A DNA stretch of 64,000 bases from Gammaproteobacteria bacterium (GTDB lineage Bacteria > Pseudomonadota > Gammaproteobacteria > Pseudomonadales > Halieaceae): positions 473,730 through 537,729 of the forward strand of contig JAUHXH010000004.1 of the NCBI GenBank assembly GCA_030427085.1, given 5' to 3'. Shown in pieces: positions 35,182-44,835 of this stretch. The first letter of the stretch is position 1, and each line of letters opens with the position of its first letter. The position numbers and the translations under genes are program-made. Below the pieces are notes generated by a model. That model was given only the letters and a program-made list of their open reading frames with translations, had not been told where the DNA came from and did no database searches.

Positions 35182-36390
35182 TTATCGACGGGCGTTTTGC
35201 TCCATTTCGGAGGCGGCCAACAGCACGGCCATGTAACCGTGTGCGTGTTGTTTACCCTGTGTTGATGGCACCGTTACCGGGCGGATGGCAACGTAATTCT
35301 CGTAGTTGGCCTGGGCGCCCATGCCAGGCGCAAACCCCTGTATTTGTGGGCCACCGTCCTGCCACACGCCGATACTTTGACGTACTGCTTCCCAGCCCCT
35401 CTCCGCCGTAGCGCGGAGGTCGCGGTGCAACAGACCTAATCGGACACCTTTGGCCAGTGAGTACACAATCATGCCGGTTGCGCTGGATTCGGCGTAGTTG
35501 TCCTGTTCCTGCGTAGCATCGAGAACCTGATACCAATAGCCGTTCTCCGGGTGCTGTGTTGCACGTAGTCCATCCGCCAGCGACTCATACAATCCGGCAA
35601 TGACGAAGTAGTGTTGGTGATCTTGCGGCAGATACTCCAGTACATCCACCAGCGCCATGGCGAACCAACCGGAGGCCCGGCTCCAGAACTGCGTTGATGT
35701 TCCTGTGACCGGATGCGCCCAGGCTTTGGATTTGTCGTAGCTCCACGCGTGATAGGGCAGCTTGTATTTGATATTGAACGAACGTTCCGCGATCAGCAGG
35801 ATTTGCCTTGTAGCAAGATCTTGTAGCGACTTGTCTTGTGTCAATACGCTCAAGCGAACAAGGAATGGATAGGCCATGTAGAGGCCATCTACCGAGGCGA
35901 CGTTTCGGTACTTGTCGTTGTTTTTGTGCCAGTAGGCACCATCCGGGGTCGTGTGAAAAGGTGAAGGTTGTGCTTCGGTGCCGAGGAAAAAATCTCGCAT
36001 GTTTTCTGCTGCGACGAGGTATTTTCTTTCACCGGTCTGTTCAAAGAGGAACAGGCATAGTACGCCCGGGTGCAAACCGTCCATAGTGGTTCTTAGGCCT
36101 TCGATCGTACCGTCTTCATTGATGTAGTCATCGGCGTAGGCGCGAATGTAATGTAAGTAGTCTTGATTCCCGGTATTTGAATAAACCTTGTCCAGTCCGT
36201 GCAGGATCACGCTGTTGGAATGATCCCAGCCGTGATTTGTCAGCGAATTGATAGTGGGCTGGTAGCGTTTGATGAGCCAGTCCCCTGTTTGGGTGCCAAT
36301 CGACAGCGGCTCGTTGGCACGTGAGTGCATCGCAATCAGCAACAGGAGGGAGAGACACATCAAGCAGGACGGGAAAAGGCGCTGTTGCAT
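35182..36390 (-). CDS. Glycoside hydrolase family 105-like unsaturated rhamnogalacturonyl hydrolase
   Basis: 402 residues. A signal peptide (LMCLSLLLLIAMHSRANE, cleavage about residue 25) is followed by an (alpha/alpha)6 barrel with DGLHPGVL, the catalytic region VDGLYMAYPFLVRLS, RASGWFAMALVDVL and the C-terminal ETEE-like SSATGMIVYSLAKGVR. GH88/GH105 enzymes remove 4,5-unsaturated uronic acid ends after a lyase has cut a polysaccharide; here export to the periplasm is predicted. No lyase, transporter or regulator of a pectin or glycan-use locus is near it, so it stands alone. Substrate unknown. Confidence 0.85.
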   Translation of the reverse strand: MQQRLFPSCLMCLSLLLLIAMHSRANEPLSIGTQTGDWLIKRYQPTINSLTNHGWDHSNSVILHGLDKVYSNTGNQDYLHYIRAYADDYINEDGTIEGLRTTMDGLHPGVLCLFLFEQTGERKYLVAAENMRDFFLGTEAQPSPFHTTPDGAYWHKNNDKYRNVASVDGLYMAYPFLVRLSVLTQDKSLQDLATRQILLIAERSFNIKYKLPYHAWSYDKSKAWAHPVTGTSTQFWSRASGWFAMALVDVLEYLPQDHQHYFVIAGLYESLADGLRATQHPENGYWYQVLDATQEQDNYAESSATGMIVYSLAKGVRLGLLHRDLRATAERGWEAVRQSIGVWQDGGPQIQGFAPGMGAQANYENYVAIRPVTVPSTQGKQHAHGYMAVLLAASEMEQNARR

Positions 36391-36463
36391 GTGGATTCGT
36401 CTCCTCTGAGCTGTCATTGGCGATATTTGTTGCTACCGGTGGCAAGCTAAGGCCAATAATACC

Positions 36464-36811
36464 TCAAAAACTGGGCAGGTGGCGCAGGCGGAGGAACACG
36501 ACGGCACACATCAGCGCCACCAGAAAATCGCCCGCCAGGAGCAAAAAATCCAGCTGGCTGATCTCCGGCAGCGTCAGGCTTAGTAGTGTGCTGCCGGCCC
36601 GAAGACTGGGCAAGATAACCCCCAGTACCAGCGCAGTGCGCGAGATACCAAACAACCCGAGCCCCACAAACAGATACACAGCGCCCCATCCGGCTATGGC
36701 TACCTGATCGCTGGTAAGGGGAGCAAACCACAGCAGTGCGATTTGGGTGATGCCGGCGGCGGTCACCAGGGTTGCGGCGGTGTTGCGTAAAAAGTCGGTG
36801 TTGTCGCTCAT
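36464..36811 (-). CDS. Small membrane protein of unknown function
   Basis: 115 residues with four predicted hydrophobic segments (about 12-30, 38-55, 60-75 and 88-108). I do not recognise the family. It starts at an ATG and sits alone between GH105 and liuE on the same strand. No catalytic motif or signal peptide is apparent. Its regular hydrophobic pattern supports a real inner-membrane protein. Confidence 0.6.
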   Translation of the reverse strand: MSDNTDFLRNTAATLVTAAGITQIALLWFAPLTSDQVAIAGWGAVYLFVGLGLFGISRTALVLGVILPSLRAGSTLLSLTLPEISQLDFLLLAGDFLVALMCAVVFLRLRHLPSF

Positions 36812-36887
36812 GGGGGGATTTTGGCATCAGCGGCAAAACGGCGCCAGTGCGGGGGTTTGAGCGCCCGCACATAGGGAGGACAACGCT

Positions 36888-37787
36888 CTAGCGGCTTGTC
36901 ATCGCCAGGCCAACCCGGGATGCATTGCTTCGACCCAGGGCCGTACTGATGCGCTGGCCCACAGCCACCAGGGCATCCAGGTCCACGCCGGTGTCGATGC
37001 CGAGCCCGTTCAACATGTACACCACATCCTCCGTGGCGACGTTGCCGGAAGCGCCTTTGGCGTAGGGGCAGCCGCCAAGCCCAGCTACGGAGGCATCCAC
37101 GGTAGCGATGCCGGTGCGCAGGGCAACGAGGATATTGGCCAGGGCCTGGCCGTAAGTGTCGTGGCAATGCACGGCGAGTTTGTCCGGCGGGATTTGTGGC
37201 AGCACAGTGTCCAGCAGTCGCTGCATGCTGCCGGCAGTGCCGGTGCCGATGGTGTCGCCCAGGGAAACTTCGTAGCAGCCCATGGCGAGTAACTCCAGGC
37301 TTACCTCGCAGACTTTTTGTGGGTCCACATCACCTTCGTAAGGGCAGCCCAGCACGCAGGACACGTAGCCTCGCACGGGCACGTTGTTGTCGCTGGCAGC
37401 GGCCATAACGTCCTCAAAGCGCTTCAGGCTGTCGGCAATGCTGCAGTTGATGTTTTTTTGCGAAAAGGCCTCGGATGCCGCACCGAATACCGCCACTTCA
37501 TCGGCACCGGCAGCCAGGGCTCGCTCGAAGCCTTGCATGTTAGGTGTCAGGGCGCTGTAGCGCACCCCTTCGCGACGCTGCAGGCGCTCGAACACGGCTT
37601 CGCTATCGGCCATCTGGGGCACCCATTTGGGGTTCACGAAGCTGCCGGTTTCAATCACTTTCAGGCCCGCTTCACCCAGGCCGTCAATCAGTGCCAGCTT
37701 GTCTTCCACCGCAATTTGGCCCGCTTCGTTTTGCAGGCCGTCCCGCGGGCCGACTTCTACCAGGGTGACGCTGTCGGGTAATCCCAT
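36888..37787 (-). CDS. liuE: Hydroxymethylglutaryl-CoA lyase
   Basis: 299 residues. HMG-CoA lyase features are VEVGPRDGLQNE at the N-terminus, ETGSFVNPKWVPQM, AVHCHDTYGQALANI and the catalytic-loop signature GLGGCPYAKGASGNVATEDV. It splits HMG-CoA to acetoacetate and acetyl-CoA, the last step of leucine degradation. Its start overlaps the liuD stop by one base. As last gene of the liu cluster it is expected to be LiuR-controlled. Confidence 0.95.
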   Translation of the reverse strand: MGLPDSVTLVEVGPRDGLQNEAGQIAVEDKLALIDGLGEAGLKVIETGSFVNPKWVPQMADSEAVFERLQRREGVRYSALTPNMQGFERALAAGADEVAVFGAASEAFSQKNINCSIADSLKRFEDVMAAASDNNVPVRGYVSCVLGCPYEGDVDPQKVCEVSLELLAMGCYEVSLGDTIGTGTAGSMQRLLDTVLPQIPPDKLAVHCHDTYGQALANILVALRTGIATVDASVAGLGGCPYAKGASGNVATEDVVYMLNGLGIDTGVDLDALVAVGQRISTALGRSNASRVGLAMTSR

Positions 37788-39781
37788 CAGGCATCTCCCG
37801 CCGCGGCGAACTGCAGGAGTTCCGCGCCGCCGTCCACCAGGTCACCGGGCTGGTAGAAGAACTGTTCAACGGTGCCGTCTTTCGGTGCGCGGATGGTGTG
37901 CTCCATTTTCATCGCTTCCATCACCATCAGGGCGGTGCCTTCGGCGACTTGCGTACCCGCGTCTACCAGCAGCGTTACCACCGTGCCATTCATGGGCGCG
38001 GCCAGATCGCCACCGCCACTGCCAGCATCAGATTCGCCGGTGTCGGGGCTCAGCGCGTGGAAGGGGCAGGCACCGTCCTGACCGTAGAGGATGAATCCCT
38101 CGCTGGTGCTTGCCAGCACAGCGCGCTGCCGGTGGCCTTCACGCTCCAGCAGTAAGGTATCGCCATCGAGTGAGCCGTTGATAAAGGCCTGTTGATCCTG
38201 CCAGCTTACGCAATAACCATTGTTGCGCCGTTCCACCCAAACATCGAAATCCTGCTGGTGACAGTGGATCTGCAAAAGCTGGCGATGGGCCTCGTTGAGA
38301 CGCCAGCCGCCGCTGTCCTGCCAGGGTGACCAGGGGTCGCCCGCTTCAGCGCGGGTTTCACGTTGGCGCACCAACAGTAGAGCCAATGCCGCGGCGGGCA
38401 GATCCTGCTTGATGTCCTGCTCCCGTTCGCGGAATACCAGGTCGCGGTGGCGCTCGATGAAGCCGGTGTCCAGGTCGGCGTTCATAAACGGAGCGGCGGT
38501 GGCCAGGTTGTAGAGGAAGTCCAGGTTGGTGGTGGTGCCACCAATGCGGTAATCGGACAGGGCGCTGGCCAGCCTGCGCAGGGCGCGGGAACGGTCTTCG
38601 TCCCAGACGATCAGTTTGGCGATCATCGGGTCGTAGAACACGCTGATTTCATCGCCCTGAAGTACGCCGGTGTCTACACGTACGTGTTCATTTTCTTCCG
38701 GCGGTTGCAGGAACTGCAGGGTGCCGGTTTGGGGAAGGAAGTCCTGTTCCGGGTCCTCGGCGTAAACGCGGGCCTCGAAGGCGTGACCGCGCAGTACTAC
38801 CTCGTCCTGTTGCAGGGGGAGTTCGGCGCCGGCAGCCACCAGCAGTTGCCACTCCACCAGATCCTGGCCGGTGATCATCTCGGTGACGGGGTGCTCAACC
38901 TGCAGGCGGGTGTTCATCTCCATGAAGTAGAAGCTGCCGTCTTCGTCCAGCAGGAACTCCACGGTACCCGCGCCGCGGTAGTCGATGGCGCGCGCTGCCT
39001 GAACGGCTGTTTCGCCCATTTGGCGGCGCAGTTCCTCGGTCATGCCGGGGGCGGGGGCCTCTTCGATCACTTTCTGGTGGCGCCGCTGTACCGAACAATC
39101 CCGTTCGGCCAGATACACACCATTGCCGTGGCTGTCGCAGAATACCTGCACTTCCACATGCCGCGGCCGGGTCAGGTATTTTTCCACCAGCATGCGGTCA
39201 TCGCCGAAGCTGGCGCTGGCTTCGCGTTTGGCGGCCGCCAGAGCTTCATCGAATTCTTCGGCGGACCAGACCTGGCGCATACCCTTGCCGCCACCGCCCG
39301 CGGTGGCTTTGAGTAACACCGGGAAGCCCATGTCTTCCGCGCTGCTGCGCAGCAGGGCCGGGTCCTGGTCGTCGCCGTGATAACCGGGAACGAGTGGCAC
39401 CCGGGCCTCTTCCATGATGCGTTTGGCGGCGGATTTCGAACCCATCGCTTCAATCGCGCCCGTGCCGGGGCCGATAAAGGCGATGCCGGCTTCTTCACAA
39501 GCGCGGGCGAAGTCGGCGTTTTCAGACAGGAAGCCGTAACCCGGATGGATGGCCTGTGCGCCGGTTTGCTGCGCCACTTCCACGATGCGCGCGCCGCGCA
39601 GGTAGGAGTCTTTCGGGGCGGGCCCACCGATGTGCACTGCCTCGTCTGCCAGCGCCACATGGAGGGCGTCGCGGTCGGCGTCGGAGTACACCGCCACCGT
39701 ATCGATGCCCAGGCGGCGCGCGGTTTTGATTACCCGGCAGGCAATTTCACCGCGGTTGGCAATCAGGATTTTGTCGAACAT
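37787..39781 (-). CDS. liuD: Methylcrotonoyl-CoA carboxylase, biotin-containing alpha subunit
   Basis: 664 residues. An N-terminal biotin carboxylase with ATP-grasp domain (LIANRGEIACRVIKTARRLG, GGGGKGMR, RDCSVQRRHQKVIEEAP) is followed by a linker domain and a C-terminal biotinyl domain; the biotinylated lysine is Lys625 in VMEAMKMEH. It carboxylates biotin with bicarbonate and ATP for transfer by LiuB onto 3-methylcrotonoyl-CoA. The biotin ligase gene birA is only 5 kb upstream of the cluster. Confidence 0.95.
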   Translation of the reverse strand: MFDKILIANRGEIACRVIKTARRLGIDTVAVYSDADRDALHVALADEAVHIGGPAPKDSYLRGARIVEVAQQTGAQAIHPGYGFLSENADFARACEEAGIAFIGPGTGAIEAMGSKSAAKRIMEEARVPLVPGYHGDDQDPALLRSSAEDMGFPVLLKATAGGGGKGMRQVWSAEEFDEALAAAKREASASFGDDRMLVEKYLTRPRHVEVQVFCDSHGNGVYLAERDCSVQRRHQKVIEEAPAPGMTEELRRQMGETAVQAARAIDYRGAGTVEFLLDEDGSFYFMEMNTRLQVEHPVTEMITGQDLVEWQLLVAAGAELPLQQDEVVLRGHAFEARVYAEDPEQDFLPQTGTLQFLQPPEENEHVRVDTGVLQGDEISVFYDPMIAKLIVWDEDRSRALRRLASALSDYRIGGTTTNLDFLYNLATAAPFMNADLDTGFIERHRDLVFREREQDIKQDLPAAALALLLVRQRETRAEAGDPWSPWQDSGGWRLNEAHRQLLQIHCHQQDFDVWVERRNNGYCVSWQDQQAFINGSLDGDTLLLEREGHRQRAVLASTSEGFILYGQDGACPFHALSPDTGESDAGSGGGDLAAPMNGTVVTLLVDAGTQVAEGTALMVMEAMKMEHTIRAPKDGTVEQFFYQPGDLVDGGAELLQFAAAGDA

Positions 39782-39784
39782 GGT

Positions 39785-40576
39785 TTACTCCTGAATCCAG
39801 TCGGCGGGGCGTTTTTCGAGGAAGGCTGCAAGGCCTTCCTGCCCCTCCGGCGAAGTGCGAATGGCCGCGATCAGTTCGCAGGTTTGTTCGATCAACGGCT
39901 CGGATATGGTTTTGCCTGCGACAGCACCCACCAGCGCCTTGGCGGAGACCACGGCCTGGGGCCCACCGGCGAGAATGGCGTCGATGATTTCATCCAGCGC
40001 GTGGTCGAGGCCATCTTCGCCGGAGACCTCGCTGACCAGTCCCAACCGCTGGGCGGTGACGGCGTCGAAGCGCTCGGCGGTGGTGAAGTAACGTCGGGAG
40101 GCGCGTTCGCCGATGGCGGCCACTACATAAGGGGAAATGGTGGCGGGTACCAGGCCAACTTTCACCTCCGACAGACAGAAGCTGGCGCGTTCGCTGGCCA
40201 CAGCCATGTCGCAACACGCCACCAGGCCCACAGCGCCGCCGAAGGCAGCTCCCTGCACCCGCGCAATGGTTGGCTGCGGAATGCTGCGCAAGGCTTTCAG
40301 CATTTCGGCCAGTTCGCGGGCATCGCGCAGGTTGTCGGCGCGGTCGTAGTCGGCCATGCGCCGCATCCAGTTCAGGTCGGCGCCGGCGGAGAAGCTGCGG
40401 CCCTCGGAGGCCAGCACCACCACACGCACGGCGTGGCTTGCGGTGATTGTTTCGAAGGCGCTTTTCAGCTCTCCAATGACCACATCGTCGAAGGCGTTGT
40501 GGACATCGGGGCGAATCAGGGTGACCGTGGCGACACCCCGTTCATCGATGGTGGTACAGACAGTCTGGCTACTCAT
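39785..40576 (-). CDS. liuC: Methylglutaconyl-CoA hydratase (enoyl-CoA hydratase family)
   Basis: 263 residues from the ATG at 40576, giving the start MSSQTVCTTID; a longer in-frame start adds a basic leader and is unlikely. Crotonase-fold motifs FSAGADLNWMRRM and RVQGAAFGGAVGLVACCDMAVA form the oxyanion hole and the catalytic acid region. In this neighbourhood the substrate is 3-methylglutaconyl-CoA, hydrated to HMG-CoA. It starts about 20 bases after liuB and ends 4 bases before liuD. Confidence 0.92.
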   Translation of the reverse strand: MSSQTVCTTIDERGVATVTLIRPDVHNAFDDVVIGELKSAFETITASHAVRVVVLASEGRSFSAGADLNWMRRMADYDRADNLRDARELAEMLKALRSIPQPTIARVQGAAFGGAVGLVACCDMAVASERASFCLSEVKVGLVPATISPYVVAAIGERASRRYFTTAERFDAVTAQRLGLVSEVSGEDGLDHALDEIIDAILAGGPQAVVSAKALVGAVAGKTISEPLIEQTCELIAAIRTSPEGQEGLAAFLEKRPADWIQE

Positions 40577-40595
40577 GATGCGATTCCGTTTGCGT

Positions 40596-42203
40596 TTACA
40601 TGCGCAATACACCCATGCGGGTTTCCGCGATGGGCGCATTGCTGGCGGCGGACAGGCACAGGCCTAACACCGTACGGGTGTCGGCGGGGTCGATCACGCC
40701 GTCGTCCCACAACCGGGCCGAGGCGAAGTAGGGGTGCCCCTGGTCTCCGTACATATCGAGAATGGGTTGTTTGAAACTGGCCTCCTGCTCGTCGGTCATG
40801 GACTCCCCGCTGCGCGCCAGTTGATCCTGCTTGACCGTGGCAAGCACGCCTGCGGCCTGCTCGGCTCCCATCACGGATATGCGCGCATTGGGCCACATGA
40901 ACATAAAGCGAGGGTCATAGGCGCGGCCACACATGGCGTAGTTACCGGCACCGAAAGAGCCACCGATGATGATGGTGAACTTGGGTACTTCGGCACAGGC
41001 CACGGCGTGAACCATCTTGGCGCCGTGTTTGGCGATGCCGCCGGCCTCGTACTGACGCCCCACCATGAAGCCGGTGATGTTCTGCAGGAACACCAGGGGA
41101 ATCTTGCGCTGGGCACACAGCTCTACGAAGTGGGCGCCCTTCAGGGCCGATTCGCCGAACAGGATGCCGTTGTTGGCGATAATGCCTACCGGGTAGCCGT
41201 GGATGCGGGCGAAGCCGCAAACCAGGGTCTCGCCGTACAGGGCTTTGAATTCGTCAAAGTCTGAGCCGTCCACTACCCGGGCGATGATTTCGCGGATGTC
41301 GAAGGGTTGCTTGGTGTCAGCGGGCACCACGCCGTAGATGTCTTCCGCGGGGTAGAGGGGCTCCACCGGTTCACGCAAGTCCAGGTTGGGTTGCTTGGTG
41401 CGGTTGAGGCGTGCCACCGACTGCCGCATCAGCTGCAGGGCGTGGTGATCGTTGTTGGCGTAGTGGTCAGTGAGGCCAGAGGTGCGACAGTGCACGTCGG
41501 CGCCGCCGAGGTCTTCCGCGCTCACCACTTCGCCCGTCGCCGCTTTCACCAGCGGCGGGCCGCCGAGGAAGATAGTGCCCTGGTTTTTCACGATGATGGA
41601 CTCGTCCGCCATTGCCGGCACGTAAGCACCACCCGCGGTGCACGAACCCAGCACAGCCGCAATTTGTGGGATGCCCTTGGCGGACATGCGCGCCTGGTTG
41701 AAGAAGGCGCGGCCGAAGTGGTCCCGGTCCGGAAACACTTCTGCCTGCAGGGGCAGGAAGGCGCCGCCGGAGTCCACGAGGTAGAGGCAGGGCAAGTTGT
41801 TTTCCGCCGCAATGGTCTGCGCCCGGCCCTGCTTTTTAACCGTCATCGGGTAGTAGGTGCCGCCCTTTACCGTGGCGTCGTTGACGAAAATCATGCACTC
41901 CTGGCCGGACACCCGGCCGATGCCGGTGATGATCCCGGCGGCGGGTACGTCATCGTCGTAAACCTTGTAGGCAGCCAGTTGGGACAGCTCCAGAAAGGGC
42001 GAGCCCGGGTCCAGCAGCGCATTCAGGCGCTCGCGGGGCAACAGCTTGCCGCGTGCAGTGTGGCGCTCCTGGGCTTTCGGGCCGCCGCCTTCGCGGATAA
42101 TGGCGACTTTTTCGCGCAGGTCATCAACCTGCGCCTGCATGTGGTCGCGATTGCGGGCGAATGCCTCATCGCGGGGGTTGATGCGTGTGCTCAGCACAGA
42201 CAT
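40596..42203 (-). CDS. liuB: Methylcrotonoyl-CoA carboxylase beta subunit (carboxyltransferase)
   Basis: 535 residues, full length. Carboxyl transferase halves are evident: [19 protein letters not shown] and [20 protein letters not shown] in the N-domain, then [22 protein letters not shown] and [10 protein letters not shown] in the C-domain. It transfers CO2 from biotin on LiuD to 3-methylcrotonoyl-CoA. Nothing unusual is seen; a long open frame on the opposite strand is only a shadow. Confidence 0.95.
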   Translation of the reverse strand: MSVLSTRINPRDEAFARNRDHMQAQVDDLREKVAIIREGGGPKAQERHTARGKLLPRERLNALLDPGSPFLELSQLAAYKVYDDDVPAAGIITGIGRVSGQECMIFVNDATVKGGTYYPMTVKKQGRAQTIAAENNLPCLYLVDSGGAFLPLQAEVFPDRDHFGRAFFNQARMSAKGIPQIAAVLGSCTAGGAYVPAMADESIIVKNQGTIFLGGPPLVKAATGEVVSAEDLGGADVHCRTSGLTDHYANNDHHALQLMRQSVARLNRTKQPNLDLREPVEPLYPAEDIYGVVPADTKQPFDIREIIARVVDGSDFDEFKALYGETLVCGFARIHGYPVGIIANNGILFGESALKGAHFVELCAQRKIPLVFLQNITGFMVGRQYEAGGIAKHGAKMVHAVACAEVPKFTIIIGGSFGAGNYAMCGRAYDPRFMFMWPNARISVMGAEQAAGVLATVKQDQLARSGESMTDEQEASFKQPILDMYGDQGHPYFASARLWDDGVIDPADTRTVLGLCLSAASNAPIAETRMGVLRM

Positions 42204-42218
42204 GGTGCTCTCCCTGAC

Positions 42219-43388
42219 TCAGGCGGTTTCCTTGAACAATTCGCGGCCGATCAGCATGCGGCGGATTTCCGACGTGCCGGCGCCGATCTCGTAGAGTTTG
42301 GCGTCGCGCAGCAATCGGCCGGTGCTGGCCTCGTTGGTGTAGCCGGTACCGCCCAGCGCCTGGATGGCCTGCAGCGCCATTTGGGTGGCTTTTTCCGCCG
42401 TGAACAGGATGACAGCGGCACAATCTTTACGACTTTCCTCGCCGCGATCACAGGCGCCGGCTACGGCGTAGAGATAGGCACGGCTGGCATTGAGGTCGGT
42501 GTACATGTCGGCGAGTTTGCCCTGCATCAACTGGAATTCACCGATGCTCTGGCCGAACTGTTTACGGTCGTGCAGGTAAGGCACTACCACGTCCAGGCAG
42601 GCCTGCATGATGCCCACCGGGCCGCCGGACAGCACCGTACGCTCGTAGTCCAGGCCGCTCATCAGCACCTTCACGCCCTCGCCTTCGCCGCGCAGCACGT
42701 TTACTGCCGGTACTTCGCAGTCTTCAAACACCAGTTCACAGGTGTTGGAACCGCGCATGCCGAGCTTGTCGAGTTTGGGCGAACGGCTGAAACCGGGGAA
42801 ATCCCGTTCCACGATGAAGGCGGTGATGCCGCGGGAGCCGGCTGCCGGATCGGTTTTGGCGTAGATCACGTAGGTGTCCGCGTCGGGGCCATTGGTGATC
42901 CACATCTTGGCGCCGTTGAGAACATAGCGGTCGCCTTCCTTGCGGGCGGTCAGTTTCATGCTCACCACGTCGGAGCCCGCGTTCGGCTCACTCATGGCCA
43001 GGGCGCCCACGTGTTCTCCGCTGCAGAGCTTCGGCAGGTAGCGCGCTTTTTGCTCGGCGTTGCCGTTTTTCTGCAGCTGGTTCATGCACAGGTTGGTCAT
43101 GGCGCCGTAGGACAGACCCACCGAGGCGGAGGCGCGGCTGATTTCTTCCATCACCACCGAGTGAGCCAGATAACCCATGTTGGAGCCGCCGTACTCCTCG
43201 TCTACGGTCATACCCAAAATGCCCATGTCGCCAAAGGTGCGCCACAGGTCGCTGGGGAATTCGTTGTTGCGGTCGATATCGTCGGCGCGAGGCGCGAGTT
43301 CTTTCTGGCACATCTGGTACACCGCGTCGCGCAGCATGTCGATGTCTTCGCCGAGGCCGAAGTTAAGCGTGGGGTAGGCGGTGTTCAT
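42219..43388 (-). CDS. liuA: Isovaleryl-CoA dehydrogenase
   Basis: 389 residues. The acyl-CoA dehydrogenase fold is clear: [66 protein letters not shown] and [12 protein letters not shown] near the C-terminus, with [17 protein letters not shown]. The catalytic glutamate of isovaleryl-CoA dehydrogenases lies in the [12 protein letters not shown] helix (Glu two after the Tyr). FAD-dependent. Its ATG overlaps the liuR stop by one base. Confidence 0.95.
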   Translation of the reverse strand: MNTAYPTLNFGLGEDIDMLRDAVYQMCQKELAPRADDIDRNNEFPSDLWRTFGDMGILGMTVDEEYGGSNMGYLAHSVVMEEISRASASVGLSYGAMTNLCMNQLQKNGNAEQKARYLPKLCSGEHVGALAMSEPNAGSDVVSMKLTARKEGDRYVLNGAKMWITNGPDADTYVIYAKTDPAAGSRGITAFIVERDFPGFSRSPKLDKLGMRGSNTCELVFEDCEVPAVNVLRGEGEGVKVLMSGLDYERTVLSGGPVGIMQACLDVVVPYLHDRKQFGQSIGEFQLMQGKLADMYTDLNASRAYLYAVAGACDRGEESRKDCAAVILFTAEKATQMALQAIQALGGTGYTNEASTGRLLRDAKLYEIGAGTSEIRRMLIGRELFKETA

Positions 43389-43783
43389 CAGAGTTCTCCC
43401 TGTTGGTCGTGCTGGCCCAGCGCTTTGCGGCAGCGCTGTTCCACATCGTTAAGACTCTCCAGCGTGGCCTGGATGTCCTCAAGCTGGGTTTGCAGTGACA
43501 GCTGGCGCTCCTGCACGCGACCCAACAATTCTTTCAACTGGTCACGATTGCCGTGATCCGGGTCGTACATGGCAATGATTTCCATGCTTTCGTCCAGACT
43601 CATGCCAATGCGCTTGCCGCGCAGGATCAGGGTCAGGCGCGCTCGATCAGCCGTGGAGTAAACGCGCTTGCGACCTTCTCGGGCCGGCTGGATCAGGCCC
43701 TTTTCTTCATAGAAGCGAATGGCGCGAGTAGTGATATCAAACTCGCTGGCCAGCTCAGAAATAGTGTAGGTCTTCTTGCTCAT
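43388..43783 (-). CDS. liuR: MerR-family regulator LiuR
   Basis: 131 residues. A MerR-type winged helix at the N-terminus ([26 protein letters not shown]), then an effector/dimer region with a C-terminal coiled coil. LiuR controls branched-chain amino acid and fatty acid breakdown in many gammaproteobacteria. It is first in the liuRABCDE operon and overlaps liuA by one base. A perfect palindromic site lies 37-50 bases upstream of its start, inside the likely promoter. Confidence 0.93.
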   Translation of the reverse strand: MSKKTYTISELASEFDITTRAIRFYEEKGLIQPAREGRKRVYSTADRARLTLILRGKRIGMSLDESMEIIAMYDPDHGNRDQLKELLGRVQERQLSLQTQLEDIQATLESLNDVEQRCRKALGQHDQQGEL

Positions 43784-43811
43784 AGCGCTTCGGTTTGTGA
43801 TTGCAGGGCGA

Positions 43812-43840
43812 ACTTTAAGTTACGTTAACGTAAACGTCAA
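43812..43840 (-). promoter_or_regulatory. liu promoter with LiuR operator
   Basis: On the minus strand a -35 TTGACG (43835-43840) and a -10 TAAAGT (43812-43817) are separated by 17 bases. The spacer contains TTACGTTAACGTAA (43820-43833), a perfect 14-base palindrome of the kind bound by LiuR. This is typical MerR architecture, with the operator between -35 and -10. The -10 element is an assignment by spacing and could shift. Confidence 0.65.
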
Positions 43841-43930
43841 TAATGGGTATGCCTCACACCCGGCAAATCTGCCGCGGGCGTGTCGTCAATATAGTAGAGG
43901 CGGGTGCAACGTGGTGTGGTAGGCAGAACG

Positions 43931-43956
43931 AAAAAGGCCGCCCGATGGGCGGCCTT
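43931..43956 (-). terminator. Intrinsic terminator of the PEP-CTERM-like gene
   Basis: AAGGCCGCCC (43934-43943), loop GAT and GGGCGGCCTT (43947-43956) make a perfect 10-bp stem; on the minus strand it runs into a T tract (AAAAA at 43931-43935 on plus). It lies 19 bases past the stop of the gene at 43976. Confidence 0.85.
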
Positions 43957-43975
43957 GGTATACAGCGGGGCGTTT

Positions 43976-44623
43976 CTAGCCGAGGAGGCGCTGTTTGCGG
44001 CGAGTGCTGACCAGCAGTCCTGCCAGGCCCAGGCTCAGCAACGCGATAGCGCTGGGTACCGGCACCTGGGCGTAGCGGAAGTTGGCAGCCGCCCAGTCTG
44101 TAGTGCCTGAAACCACAACACGGTCAAAGCGAACACCGGTACCTGCCAGCAACCTTGCGCCGGCGCTACCGTGCGCGTCGCGGGAAATGGTGCCCATGGA
44201 CAACGCGCCCAGGAAAAACTCCATGTTGAAGGATTGCATTGAGAATGGGTTGGGTTCAACTTCGAAACCAAAAGTGGCCAGCGTGCTGCTAAACAGCATT
44301 TCCACGACCTGCGCTCCATTGGAGTACAGTACCGCCGGGTTGGCGCTTTCGGTATCGGGCGGGGAGCCCCAGGTAGCCCAACCCGAGCCGACGGTGCGCT
44401 TGCCCATGGTCTCACTGAACAGCACAGTGAGACTGGCATCGCTGATCGAGTTGACCGAGCTGCCGTTGCTCAGGCCCGAAAAGTCGATCTTGGTGGTGGC
44501 GTCCGTATACGCAGTGTCAGGATCCAGAATCTGGATGGGCAGACTGTGGCTCGGAGCGCTCTGCAGCAGGGCTGCAACCGCGACAAGCGGTAAAAATCGT
44601 GTCGATATAAAATGGCGGAACAT
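43976..44623 (-). CDS. Secreted protein with PEP-CTERM-like sorting signal
   Basis: 215 residues from the ATG at 44623. Signal peptide (FLPLVAVAALLQSAPSHS). The body is rich in Ser, Gly and Asp and predicted beta-structured, without a recognised domain. The C-terminus reads VPVPSAIALLSLGLAGLL followed by STRRKQR, the proline motif / hydrophobic helix / basic tail layout of exosortase substrates. It is expected to be processed at the surface. A strong terminator follows. It stands alone between liuR and birA, divergent from birA. Confidence 0.8.
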   Translation of the reverse strand: MFRHFISTRFLPLVAVAALLQSAPSHSLPIQILDPDTAYTDATTKIDFSGLSNGSSVNSISDASLTVLFSETMGKRTVGSGWATWGSPPDTESANPAVLYSNGAQVVEMLFSSTLATFGFEVEPNPFSMQSFNMEFFLGALSMGTISRDAHGSAGARLLAGTGVRFDRVVVSGTTDWAAANFRYAQVPVPSAIALLSLGLAGLLVSTRRKQRLLG

Positions 44624-44835
44624 AGTAAAAGATACCCTTGCTAAATGTACTTGCAACACTACAAAAGCAAGTATGGGGCCATGTTTATTTTTATTGTTAA
44701 TTAACAGTATGTTAGGAATTTCTGGCTGACTCTTTTGGATGACTTTTTGAGAACCCGGTCACACCTTGGTAGACCATAAAGTCAAAACTGTAAAATATCC
44801 TGACATTCTATAAACGCTATTGAAGAAGACCAAAA

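Noticed and set aside
39377..40774. A 465-codon plus-strand frame opposite liuD, liuC and liuB
   Set aside because: It covers parts of three real genes and has no protein motif; shadow frame.
41307..43556. A 749-codon open frame on the plus strand opposite liuB and liuA
   Set aside because: It is antisense to two well-identified enzymes, has no ribosome site and is a codon-bias shadow of high-GC genes.
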